From: Bradyrhizobium sp. 4
Lineage (GTDB): Bacteria > Pseudomonadota > Alphaproteobacteria > Rhizobiales > Xanthobacteraceae
Assembly (NCBI RefSeq): GCF_023100905.1
Contig: NZ_CP064686.1
Span: forward strand, 806,001 to 870,000
Length of the DNA stretch: 64,000 bases
Direction of reading: 5' to 3'
Positions 16,055-25,050 of this stretch are shown in pieces. Within the stretch, counting starts at the first letter, position 1. Every line of letters begins with the position of its first letter. The position numbers and the translations under genes were made by a program. The notes under the pieces are model-generated. The model worked only from the letters and a program-made list of their open reading frames with translations. It ran no database searches and was not told the DNA's origin.

Positions 16055-16782
16055 ACGCAATCGCCTCTCCGGTGTCGTCAATCTCCGTCTCGGCGCTGCC
16101 CTCGGCGGAGGAGCTCGATCGCGCCTTGCGCGATGCCTCGCCCGCCGAAATCATCGCCGCTGCGTTGAAGACGGTCGGTCGCGACAAGCTCGCGCTGGTG
16201 TCGTCCTTCGGCACGGAATCGGCGACGCTGCTGAAGGTCATGGTCGACGTCGATCCGGCGATCCCGGTGATCTTCCTCGACACCGGCTGGCTGTTCGAGG
16301 AGACGCTGACCTATCGCGACACGCTGATCGCGACGCTGGGCCTGAAGGACGTCCGCTCGATCAAGCCCGCCGAGGAGACGCTGTCGCGCGAGGATCCCGA
16401 CCGCGACCTCTGGTTCTCCGATCCCGACGCCTGCTGCCGTATTCGCAAGGTCGAGCCGTTGGCGCGGGCGCTGAAGCCGTTCGATGCGTGGCTCAACGGC
16501 CGCAAGCGCTTCCAGGGCAGCGCGCGCGCCGACATTCCAGTGGTCGAGGACGACGGTGCACGGTTGAAGTTCAATCCCTTCGCCAATGTTTCGCGCGAGG
16601 AACTCGAAGCGATCTTCGCCCGTGCCAAATTGCCGCGTCATCCTCTGGTTGCGTCCGGATTCCTGTCGGTTGGGTGTATGCCTTGCACGAGCAGAACGGC
16701 CGAAGGCGAGGATGAGCGTGCCGGTCGCTGGCGCGGCCGGGCCAAGACGGAATGCGGCATCCACACGATGAAGACTTCGTAG
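16051..16782 (+). CDS. cysH: Assimilatory adenylylsulfate (APS) reductase
   Basis: Predicted 243-residue PP-loop enzyme reducing APS to sulfite with thioredoxin. It starts with GTG at 16051, overlapping the DUF934 stop as GTGA. The adenylyl-binding loop SSFGTESA and FLDTGWLFEET are present. Cys128-Cys129 (DACCR) and Cys209-x2-Cys212 (GCMPC) are the four ligands of the [4Fe-4S] cluster that distinguishes APS reductases from PAPS reductases. The catalytic Cys235 is in ECGIHT near the C-terminus. The cluster ligands make APS the expected substrate, so CysC activity is not needed for reduction. Confidence 0.93.
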   Translation: MNAIASPVSSISVSALPSAEELDRALRDASPAEIIAAALKTVGRDKLALVSSFGTESATLLKVMVDVDPAIPVIFLDTGWLFEETLTYRDTLIATLGLKDVRSIKPAEETLSREDPDRDLWFSDPDACCRIRKVEPLARALKPFDAWLNGRKRFQGSARADIPVVEDDGARLKFNPFANVSREELEAIFARAKLPRHPLVASGFLSVGCMPCTSRTAEGEDERAGRWRGRAKTECGIHTMKTS

Positions 16783-16902
16783 CATGGTCACGCTGCCCTG
16801 CTACGAACAAGAAAATCCGGTTCCGTTGACTTAAGCGCGTTTCGACCCGAGTTATGCCTGCCATCGATGACGCCGACGTCATTGATGCGAATGGAGATGG
16901 AC

Positions 16903-17904
16903 ATGATGCGCCGTATCGTTCCGCTCGCTGCAGGACTGCTCGTGACAGGCTTGTTGGCAAGCTCGGCTCTCGCCGCTGACATCAATCTGCTGAATGTGTC
17001 GTACGATCCGACGCGTGAGCTCTATGTCGAGTTCAACAAGGCGTTCGCGGCAGCCTATCAGAAGGAAACCGGCAAGAGCGTCGAGATCAAGCAGTCGCAT
17101 GGCGGCAGCGGTTCGCAGGCGCGCGCCGTGATCGACGGATTGCAGGCGGACGTGGTGACGCTTGCGCTCGCCTACGACATCGACGCCATCGCCAGCAAAG
17201 GCCTCGCGACGGCTGATTGGCAGAAGCGGTTGCCGCAAAACTCGTCGCCCTATACCTCGACCATCGTGTTTCTGGTCCGCAAGGGCAATCCGAAGGGCAT
17301 CAAGGACTGGGACGATCTGCTCAAGCCGGGCGTCGCCGTGATCACGCCGAACCCGAAGACATCAGGCGGCGCGCGCTGGAATTATCTGGCGGCCTGGGGC
17401 TTTGCGCAGAAGAAATACGGCTCGGCGGACAAAGCCAAGGATTTCATCGGAAAGCTCTATCAGCAGGTGCCGGTGCTCGACACCGGCGCGCGCGGCGCGA
17501 CCGTGACCTTCGTCGAGCGCGGCGTCGGCGACGTGCTGCTCGCCTGGGAGAACGAGGCGTACCTGGCGCTCAAGGAATTCGGTCCGGAAAAATTCGAGAT
17601 CGTGGCGCCGCCGCTCTCGATCCTGGCGGAACCGCCCGTGACGATCGTCGACAAGGTTGCCGATAAAAAAGGCACCCGCAACGCCGCCGACGCCTACCTG
17701 CAATATTGGTATACCAAGGAAGGTCAGGAAATCGCGGCGCGCAATTTCTATCGTCCGCGCGATCCCGAGATCGCAAAGAAACACGAAAACTCCTTCGCGA
17801 AGGTCGAGCTGTTCACGATCGACGAACTTTTCGGCGGCTGGACCAAGGCGCAGAAGGAACATTTTGCCGACGGCGGCGTCTTCGATCAGATCTACAAGAA
17901 CTGA
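16903..17904 (+). CDS. Sulfate ABC transporter substrate-binding protein
   Basis: Predicted 333-residue periplasmic sulfate-binding protein of the Sbp/CysP family. A signal peptide ends near ALA-ADI. Family segments visible are LLNVSYDPTRELY, QSHGGSGSQARAV, NPKTSGGARWNYLAAWG and GVGDVLLAWENEA. Several ATG codons lie close together; 16903 has GGAG six bases upstream and leaves a normal signal peptide, while 16891 or 16906 are possible. It is 120 bases after cysH and directly precedes cysT, cysW and cysA. Confidence 0.93.
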   Translation: MMRRIVPLAAGLLVTGLLASSALAADINLLNVSYDPTRELYVEFNKAFAAAYQKETGKSVEIKQSHGGSGSQARAVIDGLQADVVTLALAYDIDAIASKGLATADWQKRLPQNSSPYTSTIVFLVRKGNPKGIKDWDDLLKPGVAVITPNPKTSGGARWNYLAAWGFAQKKYGSADKAKDFIGKLYQQVPVLDTGARGATVTFVERGVGDVLLAWENEAYLALKEFGPEKFEIVAPPLSILAEPPVTIVDKVADKKGTRNAADAYLQYWYTKEGQEIAARNFYRPRDPEIAKKHENSFAKVELFTIDELFGGWTKAQKEHFADGGVFDQIYKN

Positions 17905-17940
17905 TCGGGCGCTGTCGGCGGGGCTTAAACAGGGGGCCTG

Positions 17941-18777
17941 GTGAGCGCAATCGCAGCACGACGCCGGACATTGCCGGGCTTCGGTCTCACCATGGGGCTG
18001 ACGCTGTCCTGGCTGTCGATCATCATCCTGATTCCGCTCGCGGGCCTGTTCCTGAAATCGCTTGAGCTGAGCCCCGAGCAGTTCTGGAACATCCTCTCCA
18101 GCCGCCGCACCCTGAATGCGTTGCGCGTATCCTTCGGACTCGCCTTTGCGGCCGCCTGCGTCAATCTCGTGATGGGCAGCATCATCGTCTGGGCGCTGGT
18201 GCGTTACCGCTTCCCGGGAAGGCGGCTGTTCGACGCCATCGTCGACGTGCCCTTTGCGCTGCCGACGGCGGTCGCCGGCGTCGCGCTGACCGCGTTGTTC
18301 GCCGAGAAGGGGTGGCTCGGCGCGCCGCTTGCGGCGGCCGGCATCAAGGTGGCGTTCACACCGGTCGGCATCTTCGTCGCCATGATCTTCATCGGTATCC
18401 CCTTCGTGGTGCGCACCGTGCAGCCGGTGCTCCAGGACCTCGACCCTGAGATCGAGGAGGCCGCCGGAAGTCTTGGCGCGAGCCGCTGGCAGACCATCAT
18501 CCGCGTGATCCTGCCCTCGCTCGGCCCGGCGCTGCTCACGGGGCTGGCGCTCGCCTTCGCACGCGCCGTCGGCGAATACGGCTCGGTGATCTTCATCGCC
18601 GGCAATCTGCCCAACGTCTCCGAGATCGCGCCGCTGCTGATCGTGATCCGCCTCTCCGAATTCCGCTATGCCGACGCGACCGCCATCGCGGTGGTCATGC
18701 TGGTCGTGTCTTTCGTCATCATTTTCGCCGTCAACCGGCTCCAGCGCTGGGCGCAGAGCCGGATCCCGGCACGCTGA
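17941..18777 (+). CDS. cysT: Sulfate ABC transporter permease CysT
   Basis: Predicted 278-residue inner-membrane permease with about six transmembrane helices. The EAA-loop lies in LEEAAGSLGASRWQTIIRVIL-like sequence near residue 180, where it contacts the CysA ATPase. The GTG start at 17941 follows AGGGGG. It lies 36 bases after the binding-protein gene and 9 bases before cysW, and forms the heterodimeric channel with CysW. Confidence 0.94.
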   Translation: MSAIAARRRTLPGFGLTMGLTLSWLSIIILIPLAGLFLKSLELSPEQFWNILSSRRTLNALRVSFGLAFAAACVNLVMGSIIVWALVRYRFPGRRLFDAIVDVPFALPTAVAGVALTALFAEKGWLGAPLAAAGIKVAFTPVGIFVAMIFIGIPFVVRTVQPVLQDLDPEIEEAAGSLGASRWQTIIRVILPSLGPALLTGLALAFARAVGEYGSVIFIAGNLPNVSEIAPLLIVIRLSEFRYADATAIAVVMLVVSFVIIFAVNRLQRWAQSRIPAR

Positions 18778-18786
18778 GGGCGGATC

Positions 18787-19687
18787 ATGACGATGCAGAT
18801 CGCAGATTCGGTTTCGCTCTCGGCTCCCGACGCCAAGACACGCGCGCATGCGGCGGCCGCGCGGAATAACCTGCGCACCGAACCGCGCGCGGTCCGCATC
18901 GTCATCATCGCGCTGGCGATGACCTTTCTCTCTGTCTTCGTCGTGCTGCCGCTGGTCGTGGTGTTCGCGCAGGCTTTCTCGAAGGGAGTCCTCGCCTATT
19001 TCGCCGCGCTGGCCGACCCGGAAGCGCTTTCCGCAATCAAGTTGACGCTGTTGGTTGCGGCAATTTCCGTCGGCCTCAATCTTGTCTTCGGCCTGGTCGC
19101 GGCCTGGGCGATTTCAAAATTCGAATTCTCGGGCAAGACCTTCCTGATCACGCTGATCGATTTGCCATTCTCGGTCAGCCCCGTCATCTCGGGCCTCGTC
19201 TTCGTGCTGCTGTTCGGCGCGCAGGGCTATTTCGGCGGCTGGCTGCGCGATCACGATATCCAGATCCTGTTCGCGGTGCCCGGCATCGCGCTTGCGACCA
19301 CCTTCGTGACCTTCCCCTTCGTGGCGCGTGCGTTGATCCCGCTGATGCAGGAGCAGGGCACGCAAGAGGAGGAGGCCGCGATCTCGCTCGGCGCCTCGGG
19401 CCTGCAGACCTTCTTCCGCGTCACGCTGCCCAACATCAAATGGGGCGTGCTCTACGGCGTCCTGCTCTGCAACGCGCGCGCGATGGGCGAGTTCGGCGCG
19501 GTCTCAGTGGTCTCCGGCCATATCCGCGGCGAGACCAACACGATGCCGCTGCTGGTCGAGATTCTCTACAACGAATACCAGTTCGTCGCGGCGTTCGCGA
19601 TCGCCTCGCTGCTGGCGATGCTGGCGCTGATCACGCTGATTGCCAAGACCGTTCTCGAAAATCATCTCGACGAAGGACACGACGCAA

Positions 19688-19698
<11 letters not shown>
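18787..19698 (+). CDS. cysW: Sulfate ABC transporter permease CysW
   Basis: Predicted 303-residue inner-membrane permease, partner of CysT. A polar N-terminal tail of about 40 residues precedes six hydrophobic helices. The EAA motif is EEAAISLGASGLQTFFRV near residues 196-213. Its final codons overlap the cysA start by 11 bases, so the two are translationally coupled. Confidence 0.94.
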
Positions 19699-20725
<1,027 letters not shown>

Positions 20726-20816
20726 GCGGGATCAAAGGCTCAATTTTTCCTCAATATTCACCTTTCAGCCACGGTTGGTATGCAACAACGGCCCCTGATT
20801 TTGGGGGCTCCTGTTC

Positions 20817-21320
20817 ATGCGCGCCGCGGCCGCAATACTCATCACTTTGCTGCTCGCCGGCTGCGCCGGCAACGAAGCACCGGTCCAGCAACCCTCGATG
20901 TATGACGATATGGCTGTCCCGGGCGCAAAGCTCGATGCGCAGGCGGCAGCGATCATGATTTCGCAATACCGCCAGAACAACGGGCTCGGGACCGTCGTGA
21001 TCGACCCCGAATTGATGCGGCTCGCCGAATCCCAGTCCCAGGCCATGGCAGCGGCCAACAAGATGGACCATGACGTCCGCGCGCCGCTGGCCAAGCGCCT
21101 CAGCGCCGGCGGCTATCCGGCGACCGTTGCAGTAGAGAACGTCTCGGCTGGCTATCACACGCTGGCGGAAGCGTTTTCGGGTTGGCGCGACTCGCCCCCC
21201 CACCGCGCCAACATGCTCAAGAGCGGTGTCACAAAATTAGGCATCGCGGCGGGCTATGCTCCCGGCACCAAATACAAGGTGTTCTGGACCATGATCCTGG
21301 CCTCGACGGACTCCCGATAA
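20817..21320 (+). CDS. CAP-domain (SCP/PR-1-like) lipoprotein
   Basis: Predicted 167-residue lipoprotein. The signal ends in lipobox LLAGC, giving a lipidated Cys near residue 17. The CAP domain follows at residues 40-165 with the conserved SQSQAMAAANKMDHDV, AVENVSAGYHTLAEAFSGW and HRANMLKSG segments. Bacterial CAP proteins are secreted and mostly uncharacterised; some bind sterols or act at the envelope. The Shine-Dalgarno GGGGG upstream can pair with GCCCC at 20791, which may limit translation. Confidence 0.9.
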   Translation: MRAAAAILITLLLAGCAGNEAPVQQPSMYDDMAVPGAKLDAQAAAIMISQYRQNNGLGTVVIDPELMRLAESQSQAMAAANKMDHDVRAPLAKRLSAGGYPATVAVENVSAGYHTLAEAFSGWRDSPPHRANMLKSGVTKLGIAAGYAPGTKYKVFWTMILASTDSR

Positions 21321-21398
21321 GCCAGACTTGATCCCGGGATGCATTGACGCCGCGGCAGACTGTCGCCACGGTCGCTCGCCATCTGCTACTGTTCCCGC

Positions 21399-22574
21399 AT
21401 GACCGATCATAGTCCAGAAGTCGCAACAATCCCCGCGAACGCGCAACGTGTCCTGGTCCTCCAGGGCGGCGGCGCGCTCGGCTCCTATCAGGCCGGCGCC
21501 TATCAGTCGCTCTGCCATGCCGGCTTCGAGCCGGACTGGGTCGCCGGCATCTCGATCGGCGCGGTCAACGCCGCGATCATCGCCGGCAACGAAGGGCAGA
21601 CGCGCGTCAAGCGGCTCAAGGAATTCTGGGAGATGGTCTCCGCGCCGGTGCCGTGGAAGCCGATCGGCAAGAGCGATCACAGCCGCGAACTGTTCAACTC
21701 GACCAGCGCCGCATTGATCGCGACCTTCGGCGTGCCAGGCTTCTTCACGCCGCGCATCCCGCCCGCGCCGCTCTGGCCGCCCGGCAGCCCGCAGGCCGAG
21801 AGCTATTACGACACCGCACCGCTGAAGAAGACGCTGGAGCGACTGGTCGATTTCGACCGCATCAACGATCTGAAGACGCGGCTGTCGGTCGGCGCGGTCG
21901 GCGTCACCTCGGGCAACTTCAAATATTTCGACAATTTCGAGTTCAGGAAGCTCGGCAAGAAAATCGGCCCCGAGCACATCATGGCCTCCGGCGCGCTACC
22001 GCCCGGGTTTCCGTCCATCGTCATCGAGGGCGAGCATTATTGGGACGGCGGCATCGCCTCCAACACGCCGCTCGACTACGTGCTCGACGCCGAGATCGAC
22101 CGCGATCTTCTGATCTTCCAGATCGACCTGTTCAGCGCCCGCGGCGATCTGCCGACCTCGCTGCTCGAGGCGACCGAGCGCGAGAAGGACATCCGCTTCT
22201 CCAGCCGCACGCGGATGAACACTGACAAGAACAAGCAGGTGCACAACGCCCGCAGGGCCGTGCGCGACCTGATTTCCAAATTGCCCGATTATCTCAAGAA
22301 CGACCCTTCCGTGGAATTCCTTGCCAAGGTATCGCGCGAAAGCACTGTGACTGTGGTGCACCTGATCTACCGCAGCAAAAATTACGAATCCTCGTCCAAG
22401 GATTACGATTTCTCGCATGTCGCGATGGTCGAGCATTGGGAAGCCGGCGTGCGTGACGTGCATCTGTCGATGCGCCACAAGGACTGGCTCGAGCGGCCGC
22501 AATCCGGCGAGACCATGGTGACCTACGATCTCACGGGGGACGTCACTGTGCCCCCGCCAAAAAGGAGCGAGTAA
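21399..22574 (+). CDS. Patatin-like phospholipase (DUF3734 C-terminus)
   Basis: Predicted 391-residue acyl hydrolase. The patatin domain shows the oxyanion loop GGGALGSYQAGAY, nucleophile elbow GISIG and catalytic aspartate in DGGIASNTPLDYV, the Ser-Asp dyad of phospholipase A-type enzymes. The C-terminal 150 residues match the DUF3734 extension. No signal peptide is present. The stop is one base before the 3-hydroxybutyrate dehydrogenase start, whose ribosome binding site AAAGGAG lies in this gene. The coupling suggests both act in lipid or polyhydroxybutyrate turnover. Confidence 0.93.
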   Translation: MTDHSPEVATIPANAQRVLVLQGGGALGSYQAGAYQSLCHAGFEPDWVAGISIGAVNAAIIAGNEGQTRVKRLKEFWEMVSAPVPWKPIGKSDHSRELFNSTSAALIATFGVPGFFTPRIPPAPLWPPGSPQAESYYDTAPLKKTLERLVDFDRINDLKTRLSVGAVGVTSGNFKYFDNFEFRKLGKKIGPEHIMASGALPPGFPSIVIEGEHYWDGGIASNTPLDYVLDAEIDRDLLIFQIDLFSARGDLPTSLLEATEREKDIRFSSRTRMNTDKNKQVHNARRAVRDLISKLPDYLKNDPSVEFLAKVSRESTVTVVHLIYRSKNYESSSKDYDFSHVAMVEHWEAGVRDVHLSMRHKDWLERPQSGETMVTYDLTGDVTVPPPKRSE

Positions 22575-22575
22575 T

Positions 22576-23364
22576 ATGGGTAGTTTGTCAGGCAAGAACG
22601 CCGTTGTGACCGGGTCGACCAGCGGCATCGGGCTTGCCTATGCGCGCGCTTTCGCCGCCGCCGGCGCCAATGTCGTCATCAACGGGTTCGGCTCGCCGGA
22701 GGACATCGAGAAGGAGCGCGCCAAGATCGAGTCCGATTTCGGCGTGAAGGCGGTCTATTCGCCGGCCGACATGACCAAGCCGGCCGAGATCGCCGGGATG
22801 ATCGCGCTCGGCGAGAAGAGCTTTGGTTCGGTCGATATTCTCGTCAACAATGCGGGCATCCAGTTCGTCTCGCCCATCGAGGAATTCCCGCCGGAGAAAT
22901 GGGACCAGATCATCGCGATCAACCTGTCCTCGGCGTTCCATGCCATTCGCGCAGCCGTCCCCGGCATGAAGAAGAAGGGCTGGGGCCGCATCATCAATAC
23001 CGCTTCCGCGCACTCGCTGGTCGCTTCGCCCTTCAAGTCGGCCTATGTGTCGGCCAAGCACGGCATCGCCGGCCTGACCAAGACCGTGGCGCTCGAGGTC
23101 GCGACCAGCAAGATCACCTGCAACTGCATCAGCCCCGGCTATGTCTGGACGCCGCTGGTGGAGAAGCAGATCCCCGACACCATGAAGGCCCGCAATCTCA
23201 CGCGCGACCAGGTCATCAACGACGTGCTGCTCGATGCGCAGCCGACCAAGGAGTTCGTCACCTCCGAGCAGGTCGCAGCCCTCGCGCTGTTCCTGTGCGG
23301 CGACGATGCCGCGCAGATCACCGGCACCAACCTGTCGATCGACGGCGGCTGGACCGCGGAGTAG
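22576..23364 (+). CDS. bdhA: 3-hydroxybutyrate dehydrogenase
   Basis: Predicted 262-residue short-chain dehydrogenase that oxidises D-3-hydroxybutyrate to acetoacetate with NAD, linking polyhydroxybutyrate breakdown to central metabolism. The nucleotide motif TGSTSGIG, NNAGIQFV, catalytic Ser in NTASAHSLV and YVSAKHG are present, and the C-terminal region (PTKEFVTSEQVAALALFLC) is typical of bacterial BdhA. It is translationally coupled to the patatin gene and followed by a clear terminator. Confidence 0.93.
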   Translation: MGSLSGKNAVVTGSTSGIGLAYARAFAAAGANVVINGFGSPEDIEKERAKIESDFGVKAVYSPADMTKPAEIAGMIALGEKSFGSVDILVNNAGIQFVSPIEEFPPEKWDQIIAINLSSAFHAIRAAVPGMKKKGWGRIINTASAHSLVASPFKSAYVSAKHGIAGLTKTVALEVATSKITCNCISPGYVWTPLVEKQIPDTMKARNLTRDQVINDVLLDAQPTKEFVTSEQVAALALFLCGDDAAQITGTNLSIDGGWTAE

Positions 23365-23380
23365 AGCGCCACGGCTGGCA

Positions 23381-23405
23381 AATGGCGGAGCCGAGCTCCG
23401 CCATT
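23381..23405. terminator. Hairpin between convergent bdhA and tauE-like genes
   Basis: An 11-bp perfect stem (23381-23391 with 23395-23405, loop of 3) containing GGCGGAGC is flanked by AA and TT. It lies 17 bases after the bdhA stop and just before the end of the opposing permease gene, and can act in both directions. Confidence 0.75.
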
Positions 23406-23410
23406 TTCGT

Positions 23411-24235
23411 TCAGTGCGTCCAGGCCAGCGCCGTCTCGAATGCCGAGGACAGGTGCAACTCCGCGAACATGATCTTGCCGGCGACCACGAACAGCACGCT
23501 GGCAAGTGTCAGGCGCAGCACCGTCTCGGGCACGCGCGTCGCGCTAAAGCTGCCGACGACGATGCCGGGCAGCGAGCCCAACAGCAGCACGCCCATCAGC
23601 GCCCAATCCACGTCGCCAAGCGCCCAGTGCCCCATTCCGGCGATCAGCGTCAGCGGGACGGCATGGGCGATGTCGGAGCCGACGATGGTCGCCACCGGCA
23701 GGCGCGGATAGAGCAGCAGCAGAACGGTGACGCCGACCGCGCCGGCGCCGACCGATGAAATCGAGACCAGCACGCCGAGCACGATTCCGGTGACGACGGT
23801 TGCGATCGCGGTGGTGCGGTCATCGACCTGCTCCAGGCGCCGGCGATAGCGCTCCATGATCGATCTGCGGAAGATCAGCGAGGTCGCGGTCAGCAGCAGC
23901 GCGAAGCAGAGCACGAGGTTGACGAGATTGCGCTCGGAATCGCTCTTGAGGTCGAGCTTCCACAGCACGAGCAGCGTCAGCGCGCTCGCCGGAAGGCTGC
24001 CGCAGGCGAGCCGCAGCACCGCCGGCCAGTGCACGCTGCGCGACCAGCCATGCACCAAGCTGCCGCCGGTTTTGGTGGCGGCGGCATAGAGCAGGTCGGT
24101 GCCGACCGCGGTCGATGGATGAATCCCGAACAGCAGGATCAGCAGCGGCGTCATCAACGAACCGCCGCCGACGCCGGTCATCCCGACCAGCAGGCCGACG
24201 CCGAACCCGGAGGCGACGTAGAGTGGATCGATCAT
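23411..24235 (-). CDS. TauE/SafE family sulfite exporter-like permease
   Basis: Predicted 274-residue inner-membrane protein with about eight hydrophobic helices in two repeats. Family motifs are GMTGVGGGSLMTPLL near the N-terminus and the second-half SVGAGAVGVTVL. Members export organosulfonates or sulfite or move other small anions. It is not adjacent to the sulfur operon and the substrate is unknown. The ATG at 24235 follows an AT-rich 240-base region containing a palindromic repeat. Confidence 0.88.
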   Translation of the reverse strand: MIDPLYVASGFGVGLLVGMTGVGGGSLMTPLLILLFGIHPSTAVGTDLLYAAATKTGGSLVHGWSRSVHWPAVLRLACGSLPASALTLLVLWKLDLKSDSERNLVNLVLCFALLLTATSLIFRRSIMERYRRRLEQVDDRTTAIATVVTGIVLGVLVSISSVGAGAVGVTVLLLLYPRLPVATIVGSDIAHAVPLTLIAGMGHWALGDVDWALMGVLLLGSLPGIVVGSFSATRVPETVLRLTLASVLFVVAGKIMFAELHLSSAFETALAWTH

Positions 24236-24420
24236 GTCCAGGGAATCTTAGGTTTATCTCGTCAGTTGGGCAATATGACGTAGAATAAACTTTCTCTGCA
24301 GCGCAACCGATTGGAGCGAATAAGAAAAATCCTCCTGCAGGGGGCCGAAGTGGAGGCGTTTTCTCCAATTCATCGCTCTCTTGCAAAACGGACATTCGGT
24401 TAGACGTCAAACAAGAATCC

Positions 24421-24458
24421 AGAGCTTCGGTTCTGATCAATCAGAACCGATAACGCTC
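24421..24458. repeat. Palindrome with TCGGTTCTGAT arms
   Basis: Perfect 11-base arms at 24427-24437 and 24440-24450 with a 2-base centre, flanked by AGAGC and GCTCT. It lies between the permease gene and the truncated toxin gene, in a 220-base stretch (24236-24457) without coding potential. Its symmetric form and position suggest a dispersed repeat rather than a promoter operator. Confidence 0.6.
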
Positions 24459-24764
24459 TAGGCATATTGCCTACCGGGCTCATTCAGCCCCGCGACCGGT
24501 CGCCGGGACGTGTGGCGGATGTGGACGGTATGGATTACGGACACGGTAAAATATCCGGAATGGGTAGCGGACGACCGCTGCGACACGAACCTCGGAACGG
24601 TGCGCAACGCGTGGCGCCGAGAAAGGCGCGCGACGGACGCGCTCCACGACGTCAACAAATCTCCGGTCGACAGCTTCGGCGACCACAGGGCTGGCGTTGC
24701 TGGCATAATAGGTCGCGATGTCCGCGAGATCAGCAAGCGCCTCTCGCGTCCAGACGACCTTCAT
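24458..24764 (-). pseudogene. RelE/ParE-type toxin with frameshifted C-terminus
   Basis: Residues 1-78 are an ordinary ParE-like toxin (VVWTREALADLADIATYYA; VRYPFRIFYRV). The frame then continues to a stop at 24480 with an Arg/Pro-rich tail. In a neighbouring frame, the expected ParE ending HIRHTSRRPVAGLNEPG runs to a stop at 24458. The two frames meet near 24547, where about eight bases appear missing after the codons for FYRVR. The start at 24764 overlaps the antitoxin stop as ATGA. The product would be 94 residues with an aberrant C-terminus and is probably inactive. Confidence 0.82.
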
Positions 24765-24997
24765 CCGCGCGCAAATTTCGCGAAGGCTTCCGCAACCTCG
24801 GCATCCGTAGCGACCTCGCCGCGATCGATGGAGGCCAAGGCCGCGTCGATGCTCCGCAATTCCTCTTGCGTCGCAAGATACTCGCCGCCGAGCAGCTCAC
24901 TCTCGATTTCGCTGGCAATGGCGACCAACTCGTTCTGGGCCTCTTCAGGCCAGGTCTGGGCACGTTCCAGAAGGTTTCGTAGATCGCTTACAGCCAT
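24761..24997 (-). CDS. Antitoxin of the ParE-type pair
   Basis: Predicted 78-residue acidic, helical protein, MAVSDLRNLLERAQTWP, ending with TDAEVAEAFAKFARG. Proteins of this type precede RelE/ParE toxins in rhizobia and neutralise them by binding. It is intact, overlaps the toxin start by four bases, and lies 53 bases downstream of the flippase gene, so it may be read through from that gene. With a broken toxin it is likely a relic. Confidence 0.8.
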   Translation of the reverse strand: MAVSDLRNLLERAQTWPEEAQNELVAIASEIESELLGGEYLATQEELRSIDAALASIDRGEVATDAEVAEAFAKFARG

Positions 24998-25050
24998 GGA
25001 TCCGACTATATCAGGCGGCGGTTGGCTTTCCAATTGCCGTGAGCCGACGG

